This document shows positions 37,064-48,212 of a stretch of DNA of 64,000 bases, piece after piece. The DNA comes from Antedon bifida (lineage: Eukaryota > Echinodermata > Crinoidea > Comatulida > Antedonidae): the NCBI GenBank assembly GCA_963402885.1, contig OY727102.1, forward strand, positions 8,680,001 through 8,744,000, in the 5' to 3' direction. Both the position numbers and the translations under genes were made by a program. Positions within the stretch are counted from its first letter, which is position 1. Each line of letters starts with the position of its first letter. Under the pieces are notes generated by a model, which was not told where the DNA came from, did not search any database, and saw only the letters and a list, made by a program, of their open reading frames with translations.

Positions 37064-38756
37064 ATGTTTGTAGTAGAAATTTATTCTTCTGTTGATATTT
37101 TTGGTCCTTTTTTACTGAAACCATACGAAATGTGCTACGGTCATTTCAGTACTCCGACACGCCCTTCTGTCAGTGATGGTATTCTGTTTAATAATGCGTT
37201 TGTATTTTTGATCATCTAAAATTGTACCCAAAGTATTTATTCAGACACAATCCAAAGTTTTAACCTGACAGCACAGCTTACATTCCTGTCATCTTCTCAC
37301 ATTCTCTGTACAGCCTACGCCATCGGGAGAATGTCACTGTACGAAAAAAATCGGGGGGAAAAAGAAGAAAATGACGCAAAAAATGAATGAAAGTATTTTT
37401 GCAAATCAAGGTTTAATTGGATGCCAAGATGAACATGACTTCCAAAAAATGTCGATGTTACTAAAGGAAAGAATCTTTAAAGAAAATCCTGATTTTGTTA
37501 AAATATACGCTATTTTGCAGCAGAAATCAAACACACATGGTTGCCGTTTGATATTGGAAGCAATTCTTATTAACAATATTTATATTAAAATTAGCAACTA
37601 ACTGGAAAACATTAAAAGTACCGGACCTAATTGACAACAAGATAAAGGATATCGTAAAACCAACAAGCCATTCTACCTTGTTGATGAACTTCCACGTTTA
37701 CTTTTATTATGTATGTTATTTGTTATCGTTACCGTTTATGCCATACCAAACATGATAAAAACATGACAAATGAAAGAAATCGCGCAATCGATTGGTGTTT
37801 TTTTTGTACCAATTTTTTGAAGATGTCTTCGTACATTTTTCTCCAGATGGCGTATACAGAGAATGTGAGATGAAACACAATTAACACAATCATTTTTATT
37901 CATTTTGTTATTGCATGTTATGGTGTAATAATTATTATTATTGCCGATTGCTTGCTATATAAAATACACGGTAATATTAAGTTAAAACTTCAGTTTTTAT
38001 TTTCTCTTGCCACATCCCTATTCTATAATGATTCTACTCTTTTGTTAACCTACAGAAACCTAACGGAGTCGAAATATCGACTTTCGGAAGAATATTACAT
38101 GAAAGTCTAAAATAATTTGGATTGTGTCTGAATAAATACTATTATTACTCGGGGTACCCGAGTCTAGGACTCTCTCGTCTTCTCCTCCATCTGGACACCG
38201 TATTGAGCCAACTCTCAACTAGTTCTTTACGCGTCGTCTGACGGCTCTGAAACATGGCATGCATATACTATGGTAATAGGTGAACAAAGCTATAGAGAGA
38301 AAATTGTTGTACTTCAACCGGATCCAGAATTATGACGTCATAAACATGGTACCAATCGAAAAAAGTGCGATTTATAAAGTACTAGGCCTACTCCTCCCTT
38401 ATTCGTTGTAGTATTGAGCTGCGATTTGGCATGGGTATAGGCTTCCTAGGCCTACTATAGAGCCGGATTTTTTAATTTCAAACCGGATGCAGCCATATTT
38501 ATGACGTCTCGACGATGGTACCTTGGTGCCAAACGATTTTCGTCGTAATATAGCCGTGTTTGGTGTCATTTTAAAGATATTGACTTGGAGAATAAGAATA
38601 TATACAGTAAAACTATTTATGATATTGTGATGTCACTTCTGCTCCCGGAAAATCACTCTGAGATTTCATAATTTACCGTAATTATGCCATTTCCGCCGGT
38701 TATGTGACGTAACTTTTTGGAATATAGCCGTATTTGGTAGCGAGGTTAACTTGTCG

Positions 38757-39885
38757 TCAACACGAATACGCTTTACAATATGAAATGGGGATCAGCTCAA
38801 AAGTTTTACAAATGTGTGACGTATCCGTTTTCGTAAGGTTACGAAACCTCCCTACTATATTAGGGAGGTTTCGCAACCTTACGAATACGATAACGAAAAC
38901 GGATACGTCATACATTTGTGAAACTTTTGAGCTGATCCCCATTTCATATTCGTAAAGCGTATTCGTGTTGACGAATATCACCAGTCATATTCGTAACTAC
39001 AAAACGAGTATAGTTTTTTTATCTATTTTGCACATTTTGCATTTGAATTAGGAATGATTCATGATTATAATATAATTATAGATTTATTGAAAGCAATTTA
39101 CTAAAGTAATTTACTAAAATGCCAGGTCAATTTAGATAAATAGCAGTTTTCAAAGTCCTCACTCGCTTTGATGTTACGCTAGGCCTAGGCAGCCAAGCAC
39201 CAAGCAACACGTACCTGCGCTTCGCTCAAATTTACCGCAGTCATATTTTGGACGCGCCTCGATATTTCGTTGCCATGCGAAACAGATACTAGAGAGGTTT
39301 CGCAATCTTACGAATACGATAACGAAAACGGATACGTCACGCACACGTATTCGTTTTCGTAAGCCATAAAAAAATCTGTTTCGCATGGCAACGAAATATT
39401 GAGGCGCGTCCAAAATAGGACTGCGGTAAATTTGAGCGAAGCGCAGGTACGTGTTGCTTGGTGCTTGGCTGCCTAGGCCTAGCGTAACATCAAAGCGAGT
39501 GAGGACTTTAAAAACTGCTATTTATCAAAATTGACCTGGCATTTTAGTAAATTACTTTAGTAAATTACTTTCAATAAATCTATAATTATATTATAATCAT
39601 GAATCATTCCTAATTCAAATGCAAAATGTGCAAAATAGATCAAAAACTATACTCGTTTCGTAGTTACGAATATGACTGGCGATATTCGTCAACACGAATA
39701 CGCTTTACGAATATGAAATGGGGATCAGCTCAAAAGTTTCACAAATGTATGACGTATCCGTTTTCGTTATCGTATTCGTAAGGTTGCGAAACCTCCCTTT
39801 TGTTATGGCTTACGAAAACGAATACGTGTGCGTGACGTATCCGTTTTCGTTATCGTATTCGTAAGATTGCGAAACCTCTCTAATG
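38757..39885. repeat. Giant fold-back block with 420-bp arms
   Basis: The arms 38,865-39,287 and 39,371-39,796 are reverse complements with few differences, separated by an 83-bp loop. The loop itself recurs inverted at 39,798-39,885. A smaller hairpin (38,757-38,860 with 38,868-38,975) shares the left arm, so several exclusive foldings exist. The motifs GAGGTTTCGCAA, TTACGAATACGATAACGAAA and CGGATACGTCA repeat throughout. Open frames here are shadows of the palindrome. Confidence 0.9.
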
Positions 39886-40100
39886 ATGATCAAACGCATT
39901 CGATTCTGAAATTGCGACGGCGAAAAATTCAACTTTATCAGTTTCTGAAAGAATTAAGCTCTGACATTTGTAATATACCATTAATAATCAATTCCAAACA
40001 GGGGGCTGCTCTCTGGTGGTAGAATTTGTTTCTCTGGCAGGTATGGTAGTACTGTAATAACTAATACAGTAGTATTCTGGTGGTGTTTAGTAGAGGACCC

Positions 40101-41805
40101 TGAGATTGTAATAAACTATAGAGGGCAGAAAGCATTTTTTCATCCTTTAATTCTCGTTAGTGTTATTGTAAACTAGGCATTGGTAATGAAATAGTAACAC
40201 TCGTAAAATTGTCGCCTGATTTATATTATACAAAATATTAACTGACCCAAGCTAACTCAAATACTCCATCTTCTTTGAATATGAAATTTTGCAATTTTAA
40301 GTTATTCACTTCCGTTTAAAAAGAACAAACAAATAATTATAATGATTTCACTTATAAGAAAACAAAATAAACAGGGTTTTTCAAGTGAAAAATAACTATT
40401 AAATGACATTAAAATGGCATATTCAACAAAAATAATTTGTTCAGGCAGACAATATATCTAAATACTTAACGTTAAAGTCCATATCGAATAAGCCAAATGA
40501 ATGCATTGACCAACTTCCGTGTAATAATAAAACTACTGATATACACAAAATTTTTTTTTATACTGATTTTATAAATTTAATTTCCAAAAAAATAGTTTAC
40601 AAAAAAATGTAACATAATTTTATACTATTTTACATGATTGAATATTTCAAGATATTGATTTGTTAACACAAGTAAATTAATTTCTTTGATCTGAAACATT
40701 TTCAATAAAGTTTTTCTGTTCAGAATTGTTTCTACCTCTACCTCTCTCAAACCGAAATACTTTGATAAATACCATTAGTAATTATAAAAATATTGAACGA
40801 ACATTTATACTTATTATTGTAAGTTTTTATTGACAATGTTTACAAAACATAAACCAATTAGTCTACCCAAATGTAATGAAGTGAATAAGTTTCACATAAC
40901 TAAACAAAATGCTATTCATGCACTTGGTGGGAAAAATATAAGAGGTAATGAAAATGGAATGACCAAACTCAGTGTACTTTTTTCACACACCTTTTCATTA
41001 TATCCAGCAAGAAAAAAAAGTATGAAAAATGACAGGGATGTACGTAGCTAACGAGATCAGATGCTAAATAAACAGGACTCAGGTGTTGGATAAAAATTAA
41101 GGCACCGCCATACTCTAAACTTGCATGGAAAGGATTGAGACTGATCAGGGGGAGGGGGGGGGGGGAGGGGGTGGGTAGTAGATGAAAATAATTTGCCTGC
41201 TGGCTAGGTAGCATTTGCCAAAACATTGTCATAAGTTAGGCTTATTTACTAGCTCTTGGTCTCTAGTTTGAAAAATGCGGGAAAAGGGAGTTCTCTTAAA
41301 CCATATTGGCTATGGACTTGCAACTATAATGATACAAGAACCATCAGGTTCCAGGGATTAACAATCAGGTGGGATTCAACTGCAAAGGTGCATTGCACTA
41401 CTTTAAAACATGTTGGATTGCTTTGTTTCTTTATTTCTAAATGAAGAAAAAAACACAGCTTAATACAGAGTATAAAAACATGTGTGCCCGGCTAAGATGG
41501 GTTATTTATAGATTTTGGCAGATACTACAATGTCCAAATTATGCTGTGTGTGTTATTTCTTCACTTTTACATTTGATTTCATCTACAAATTACAGTATAT
41601 TATACCACCAAGACTGGTGTCTACTGTGACTGGGTATATCTTTGTGTCCTGAAATAATGTCTAGATGTCCCCTAAATACTTTCAGATGGAGGCCTGATAT
41701 TTTATGTGGTTTAACATTAATTTAATTTACATTAATGTTTTAACTGCAACATTCTCTGCCAATATAAAATCTTCTATTTACAATCACAAACTGTACAGGT
41801 GGGAT
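40101..41805. other. Intergenic and ASB7 3' flank
   Basis: Contains a truncated TTAA-type MITE (40,290-40,460, ending CAGGCAGACAATATATCT) and a G-rich run at 41,149-41,175. The stretch nearest 41,806 is presumably ASB7 3' untranslated region. No gene recognised. Confidence 0.4.
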
Positions 41806-44241
41806 TTAATCATCATACTTATACACTAGATATTCTAGCATGATCTTACAAAGTGGAAGACTATTAATATTTTTTAGCCTTGATTTCCCAATACTGGTCC
41901 TGATTACTATTCGACAGGTATCTTGCAAAGATCGAGGATTTCCTATGGATAGACAACACAAATATTGTTTTAATTGTTTTATTTCAATAATTATAACTGA
42001 GAGAATAAGTAAAAAGAGGTAATACATATACAATACCTTGAGAAGGTACTTGAATGAAAGTATGGTTGAAAGTGGAAATAAGCTACACTAGGTTAAAGGT
42101 TAAGAATTGGTGCTGTTTCTATCCACCCACAAATTTGAATTGTATATAGATTTATTTTAATAGATTTACTTATTGAAAAAGGCAAATTTTACATGAATAA
42201 AATACTTTACTCTATGAGAAAGCCGATGTTAATTCAACTTACGCGCTATATCTGTGAGGTATTGAAGGCACAGCCTATCAACTGACGATCTTTGCCTGGC
42301 AACAGCCACAGGAGTCAATCCATCTTCATTTTTAGTCACACAATCAGCACCATATGCATATAGCAAAACACATGTACTAAGGTCATCTTTCATGGCTGCA
42401 ATATGCAATGGAGCTTGACCATCTTCGTAATGTTTTAAATTTGGATTTGCACCATGTTGCAGCAACAGTTTTGTACAATGAGAACGACCTTTCATGATGG
42501 AATACTGCAGAGGAAGGCCGACATCTGTATCGATATCTGCAGACCAATTAATAAGTAATTTAAGGCAGCTGATTCTCTCCCAGACAATGGCAAGCACCAG
42601 TGGTGTGATCTCTTCTATACTCTTAGCATTCACATCTGCGTTATGCTGCAAAAGGAGCTTAACACAAGCTGTGTGACCATTTCTGACTGCAAGATGTAAT
42701 GCGGTTAGGCCTTCCTTTCCCTTCTGATTAACCACTCCCTTTTTTGTGCGTGTTTCATCATATTCAAGGATCAACTTAGCCATGCGCGTCTTACCATTCA
42801 TTGATGCGTAGTGTAGGCATGTAAAATGAGCTATCTTGTCTGGTATACAGGGGTTACCTAAGAAAAAATATTCAAATATGACTTTTTATGTGCAGTGTTC
42901 ATAAAACAACAAATTTAAAATCTGAATTAAAAATCTTAATTATTATATTAGTGAGGTTTCGCAACACTACGAATACGATATCGAAAACAAATAAGTCACA
43001 CATTTGTGAAACTTTTTTGAGCTGATCCCCACTTTTGTGTTGATGAATATCATCAGTCATATTCGTAACTACAAAACGAGTATAGTTTTTTTTTATCTAT
43101 TTTGCACATTTTGCATTGAATCAGGAATGATTCATGATTACAATATAATATATATAACAGATTTATTGAAAGTAATTTACGAAAAGAAATTTATTAAAAA
43201 CACCAGATCAATTTTGATATAGCAGTTTTTAAAGTCCTCACTCGCTTTGATATTACACTAGGCATAGACAGCCAAGCAACATGTACATGTATAAAATGAG
43301 GAGGACCTTTTGCAATTTGGGGGGGGGGGGGGGGGATGCGCACCCGTCACACCCCCCCTGTGGTTCTTATATCTCGACAACCACATGTCATAGAGATTTG
43401 CTTTTGGGTTCAAATTTTTCAGAAAATACATATTTATATTTGATCTAACACAACTTTTAGCATAAACATGACCGGGTTTACTGACCTTTGTCCCAAAAAA
43501 CACATTTTCAGGGTAAATTATTCTTTAAAATGTCAATGGACAAACTGTATGGTATCAAATGAAAGCCCATACAATATGCTACCCACTGCTACTACCCAAC
43601 TTGTATTAAAAATGTTTAATTATTAAGCAAATTTTTTGGAAAATGTGCATAATTTAATTACTTTTTATACTTTGGTTTCTAATTAATGTGGCTGGTGTGA
43701 TGCAAGCTATGTCGGCTACACTTGTCGGTACCTTTATCAACGCATTAATGAACACAACAAGGGTATCATAGGAGAACATCTAAGAAATCATGACATCAGT
43801 CCTACTGATACAGTCAATTATTTCAAAGTTAACAAACAAAATTAACGAGAGGAGGAGCTTATCTTTTTAGTCTTTGTTATTAATTGTTTATAGTATTTCC
43901 TGTCACCCTTTGGTGCTTTGTAATTTATTCTTGATAATTGGTTCCATGATGGTTCTGAAACGTCAATTTTATTTTAAAGTTATACAGTAAACGTCTCTTA
44001 ATTCGTAATTACCATTAAATTCAAGTAATAGCCTCATCATCCTATCCCTTGAATGGTATGCTGCAACATGGAGCAGAGTCCACCCAAAACTGTCAACATT
44101 ATTTGGTGACAGTCCAATTTCTAAGATTCTTCTTACATCTTGAACTTTCAACAAGGCAACAGCAGTACGTAGCTTTTGTTCTATTTCTTTTCTTAGGCTT
44201 ATACTAAGTTGTTGACTCCTTGTTCTTATTCCATCTGCCAT
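41806..44241 (-). CDS. ASB7: Ankyrin repeat and SOCS box protein 7 (Cullin-5 E3 ligase substrate receptor), complete
   Basis: Three exons: 44013-44241, 42243-42857 and 41806-41942; phases 1 and 1 join cleanly to give 326 aa (about 318 in vertebrates as I recall). The order is an N-terminal helix, then ankyrin repeats (GLSPNNVDSFGWTLLHVAA, TCLHYASMNGKTRMAKLIL, GLTALHLAVRNGHTACVKLL, TPLVLAIVWERISCLKLLI, QAPLHIAAMKDDLSTCVLLY). A C-terminal SOCS box is encoded by the last exon. It has the elongin-BC contact SLQDTC (S/T-L-x-x-x-C), and the Cullin-5 side reads LPLC instead of the usual LPxP; ASB7 relatives are also degenerate there. The order and spacing of repeats match ASB7 rather than ASB8 or other ASBs. 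The family acts as substrate receptor in elongin-BC/Cullin-5/Rbx2 ligases. Donor gcGC|GTAAGT at 42243 is followed by an intronic stop, so the SOCS exon is needed. Intron 1 holds a fold-back copy and a Penelope-like fragment. Confidence 0.95.
42957..43290. repeat. Single-arm copy of the fold-back repeat in ASB7 intron 1
   Basis: Follows the left arm of the 38.8-39.3 kb block: GTGAGGTTTCGCAACACTAC, GAGCTGATCCCCAC, CATATTCGTAACTACAAAAC, GCACATTTTGCATT, AGTCCTCACTCGCTTTGATA and a degraded TAGGC(A)TAG block. The opposite arm is missing. Confidence 0.8.
43317..43362. repeat. Poly-G run followed by C-rich stretch
   Basis: An unbroken run of about 17 G at 43,318-43,335 is followed by GATGCGCACCCGTCACACCC and a further run of seven C. 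It could form a quadruplex or hairpin and is prone to sequencing error. Located in ASB7 intron 1. Confidence 0.6.
43687..43960 (+). pseudogene. Penelope-like element fragment (GIY-YIG endonuclease end)
   Basis: From 43,687 the plus strand reads CGWCDASYVGYTCRYLYQRI then NEHNKGIIGEHLRNHD. This fits the Cys-x-x-Cys plus YVG-YT-R start of the GIY-YIG endonuclease in Penelope-like retroelements. A stop follows at about 43,844. The downstream TGATGGTTCTGAAACGTCAA resembles the 3' end typical of that class. Truncated and inactive; located in ASB7 intron 1 on the strand opposite to the gene. Confidence 0.6.
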
Positions 44242-45565
44242 TTTAAGAATTATTACGTGCTACTGTAGCGACAGTTGGTAATTACTATAATTTGCAAATA
44301 CATCGTTAAAAGATGGATGACCTGAAAAGAAAAACATTGTGATTAAGTGACCAACAAACCACAAAGTCTAGATTGCAAACTTTTGATATTTATTTATTAA
44401 AGGGTTCAATTAAAAAGGAAATGGATTATTGGATCAAGCGAATTAAATATAGTCCAGTTATGTATTTTCGTGTGCAGATCATGGAGAAAGTGTAAACATT
44501 GTGTTTTATGTATATTTGAAGCAATTCATCTTTGACCTCTGACCTCAATTTGAATGATTTTTGCCATTTTTTACCGACATATCATATCAATTATTATGCT
44601 CAATTATCTGATGATTTAACATGCCATTTTGACAGTGCCAACAGTAGGTACGAATGATAAAAGACAACACACAATGCAAATTGTGACTTGATACTAGAGT
44701 GGAAATAGTGGTTCTTGTATTTTATTCTGTAACTACGATTTTTTTCACAAAATTCATACATCACGAGAAGTGACTAGAATTAAAACATTTTATGAGAGGT
44801 GGTCGATTATGAGAAGCGGTCCCTTATGAGAGGAGGTGATCCCTTACGAGAGGTGGGCGATTATGAGAAGCAGTCCCTTAGCAGAGATGGTGGTCATTCA
44901 ATAGAGGTGGTCGCTAACGAGGGTGGTTGCTTCTGATGTATGGTCGCTTACGAGATAGCTAAGTAATGAGATGCATTTGCACATGTTTCAGACAGATAGG
45001 TTTGTAAAATATATAATATTTTCTACATTAGCTGGCGATAGTAACTGTACATTAGCTGGGAGGCAATTTTCGTTACATTAGCTGTTAGACTGTTCTACAT
45101 TAGCTGGTGTTGATTTTTATTTACTACATAAGCTGGAGGTTTTACTACATTAGTGGTGGATTGTTCTACATTACTGGGTAGATGCATAGGCTACGCCTCC
45201 CTAGCGTATCAGCCAATAAAAAAAGTAGAAAAGCTTTCAGCGTGTCATACACGATCTAGGGTGGAAGGTCAGATCCGACATGCAATAACACTAACTGATT
45301 GAATGTCTTTGTTTTCTGATTGATAGGTGTTAATTGAGTCATCAATGTTGTTATTTTGGTAAATTTAAGTTTAATACATTGTTTGTTTTAACTGGGCGTT
45401 CGGTTTACAAAGTAATTCTATTGTTCTTGACTGAATAATTTGGTCGATATTCGGAATTGGGGGAGTCTAGTCTAGTAAGAATAGGCAATTTTTTGGGACT
45501 TTAAAAAACAGCCAGTTAAGCGTGAAAACAGGTTTCTGGGCGGTCGGTGTTGAGAGAGTTTACTG
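43985..45565. mobile_element. Possible pogo-like terminal sequences bracketing ASB7 exon 1
   Basis: TA-CAGTAAACGTCTC at 43,983-43,997 and GAGAGAGTTTACTG-TA at 45,552-45,567 face each other, each with a TA. The inner part near the right end has the degenerate GAGAGGTGGTCGCTTA repeats often seen within such elements. ASB7 exon 1 (44,013-44,241) lies between them. The match is only about 12 bases, so two unrelated element ends or chance remain possible. Confidence 0.35.
44786..45180. repeat. Two degenerate short-unit arrays
   Basis: 44,786-44,960 repeats variants of GAGAGGTGGTCGATTATGAG; 45,030-45,180 repeats TACATTAGCTGG with variable spacers. No coding sense. Confidence 0.6.
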
Positions 45566-46863
45566 TATAAAATATATGTTTAAATCCTATTGTACAGTAA
45601 TATAGTATATTTTCAGATGCTTTAATTAAATTTTGTTTAATGTAGTATTTAATGTGTAAATCTTGATTGTAGTAAAAGCATATTTTAAGATGATTGAATT
45701 ATGTTTAATGTTTAGTACTGTATTTAAATGTTTAAATCCTGATTTAAACTATTTTAAGACTTTTAAATCCTGATTGTACTAATATAGTATAAGATGTTTT
45801 AATTAAATTATGTTAATTTTAATATTTTAGATGTTTAGATGTATTTTAGATAATCACGATTGTATATTTATCATTTTAAGATGTTTAAATCCCGATTATA
45901 GGTATAGTATAAGTTGTTTAAATGCCGATTGTAATATAACAGTATATCTAAGATGTTGTTTAAGATTATTTGTTTTATTATAATAGTAATTACTAATATT
46001 GAAACATTCCATAAGTGACCTAATAATAATGCCTTAATAAAAAGTACTGTAGGTGCTTACTGTTTTTTTTTGTATTGTTCCTTGTACTGTAGATTACCAA
46101 ACAAAACAATTGTATTGTCTTCCTATTCAATAGACACCATTCACTACATAAAACATAATACAACACACAGTCACCCCTATCATAATAATGGTATAGTCCA
46201 TACAGGTTTGAGGTGTTAATGTATTGTAATATTTAATTAATTTAATTGTACGTTTTATAGATTTTTTAATATAAAAATAATGATTATGTTATTTTCCGAA
46301 ACTGAAGACAGCCCTCTGTGATGAGTGATGTTTTGTTGTTAACGCGTTGTGACGAATGAAAAGTTTAACAATATTTTAACTGATTTTCTGGAAAGAAAAA
46401 TATATACAAGTTAAATTTAGCATCTTGATATCATCAATTGAGCATCTTGACATCATTTTATATCATAAAACGGCGCTAATGCAGTTTCGTACCTAGACTT
46501 TAAAATTACTCAAAATCGTTTCTATACTTCATCCAACCTACTCATGAGTTGTCCACCAACCACATACATGAACTTGCTCTATTACTACAGCATCGATGTT
46601 GTCACCCGTTATTAAACTTCTGGATTCAACATTGCTAGGTCTAGCCCCGGGGGCCGAGTCACAGAATCAACACACACATCCATGAAGCATGGCGCCGCCG
46701 ACAGTTCTCTACAGACGCGAACAAATCCAAAGTCATTATACGATGACATAAACACACGTACCACCACCCCATTGGCTGATTATGACGTAATGCAATTTTA
46801 CCGTACCTTTAGCAAACGGAAGTTAGTCCGTTAGGATACGGTACCGTATCTTTAGCCGGTAAC

Positions 46864-47465
46864 GGGACGATTCGGCCCTGAGACGATTCGGCCCGGGACG
46901 ATTCGGCCCTGGGACGATTCGGCCCGGGACTATTCGGCCCGGGACGATTCGGCCCTGAGACGATTCGGCACTCTTAAATTTATCGGCTTTGATATGCATT
47001 TTATAAGCATAAAATAAGCTTTTTCCCCAAACTTTATTTCCAGAGAGACTATGGGGTAGTACTACTAGGGATAAAGATGCAATAAAGCAAACATTTTAAA
47101 ACATTGTCGAAAATGATCAATTTTTAGTCACGCGAACGATGTAAACAAGTTACGCCCTCTGTTGGCCGCTTGGCGAATTCACGAAATAAACAAGGTTTTC
47201 GAAGTAATAAATTGAATATAAAATTACGTTTTTTTAGTAATTTATTATATGTATTATATCAAAATTGTCAATATCAATAAAATACGGATTGTTAAACACC
47301 TTTAAAAACTTGATAAATACCCAAAAAAATGAATATGAATTTGGTCTAAAGTGAGACGTTTCGGCCCACAAAGTGGGATGTTTCGGCCCAAAAGTGGGCC
47401 GAATCGTCCCACCAAAAGTGGGCCGAATAGTCCCGGGCCGAAACGTCTCAGGGCCGAATCGTCCC
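46864..47465. mobile_element. Element bounded by inverted arrays of GGGACGATTCGGCCC
   Basis: The left edge has seven near-identical 15-16-bp units (GGGACGATTCGGCCC, some GAGACGATTCGGCCC). The right edge has about six units in inverted orientation, several separated by AAAAGT or CAAAGT. About 370 bp of AT-rich, non-coding DNA lies between. Array ends facing each other suggest a MITE-like or fold-back element. Confidence 0.7.
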
Positions 47466-48212
47466 TGAACCTCTTTAGCCAATCTAAAGAATTTACAATT
47501 GTGCAAAAAAAATCATAGATCTTTCGCAAGTTTTGCGAAAGCAGTTTGACCTTAGCGTGAGCGTAGCTTAGTCCCTTATTATATAGGGCCTAATTATCGG
47601 CTATACTATTAGTATTACTAGGCCTACTAACGCCTACTCTACTACTGTACTGGCCTAGAGGCCTACTACTATAGGACTCCTTACTATAGCGGATATAGCT
47701 ACCTAGGCCTAGTAGTAGTAGTAGGCCTAGCTCCATCTTCTCATGTCCCTTCTCATCAGACCTTCTTACTTTGTTTTATTGACTTCAAGTTGCCTTTTGA
47801 AGTCTATAAATTATCTAAAAATGCCAATATTCTAACTATTCAATATATAATTATATTATAAAGCATTCGATTATTTCAAAAATGCTATAAATATAAAGAA
47901 ATTAGGCCTACATCATACCTTTCTGTCGTCCTAAATTTGAAATTGTTCATATTGTTTGAGCTTTTTTATGACATTTCAAAATTGCGCCCCCATCGGCAAA
48001 GAAAGAATAGAAGCCTGCCCACTATATTTTATATTGGCTTTATATTTTTTAGAAGGTCGGAAATTTCAAAGAACATAGCCTACATAGCAATTCTAGAATT
48101 TTAGGACGGTAAATTTTTTAGTTTTTCTAATGTTTATCTTCTAAAAATTCCAGTTAAAGAATAATTGTTGAGTTCATTTGTGTCTACACTATATAAATAC
48201 ATATATTTGAAG

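Larger units (their letters stand above)
34950..40100. mobile_element. Composite long inverted-repeat element A (with nested insertions)
   Basis: The left arm (about 35,020-35,225) and right arm (39,890-40,025) are inverted copies: TACCACCAGAGAG-type sequence, GTATATTACAAATTTCAAAG / TTTGTAATATACCATTAATA, TTCTTTCAGAAACTGATAAA, and CGAATGCGTTTGATCATCAT. Outer repeats run on to a GGGTCCT / AGGACCC motif near 40,093-40,100. The interior (37,130-37,870) matches element B in the endosulfine intron. Nested inside are the 1.6-kb inverted-repeat element (35,472-37,063) and the fold-back block (37,860-39,885). No intact transposase; a short frame at 37,371-37,601 lies in the region shared with B, where it is disrupted. 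Confidence 0.7.
44242..48212. other. Spacer between divergent ASB7 and endosulfine genes
   Basis: About 4 kb between two start codons pointing away from each other. It holds degenerate repeats (44,786-45,180), a pogo-like terminal sequence at 45,554-45,565, a GC-richer stretch near 46,640-46,860 that could contain a promoter, the GGGACGATTCGGCCC element (46,864-47,465), and TAGGCCTA clusters at 47,580-47,740. No coding exon is evident. Confidence 0.45.

Noticed and set aside
38734-40022. Open frames rich in VSVFVIVFVRLRNL
   Set aside because: The same peptide appears on both strands because it reads the palindromic fold-back arms; no protein family matches.
42229-42801. ASB7 ending in LTDIARKLN without a SOCS box
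   Set aside because: GCGC|GTAAGT is a strong donor, and the exon at 41,806-41,942 supplies the expected SOCS box in phase.
48189-48198. TATATAAATA as the endosulfine TATA box
   Set aside because: It lies only about 16 bp before the start codon, leaving no room for a transcript start and leader; the region is AT-rich by default.
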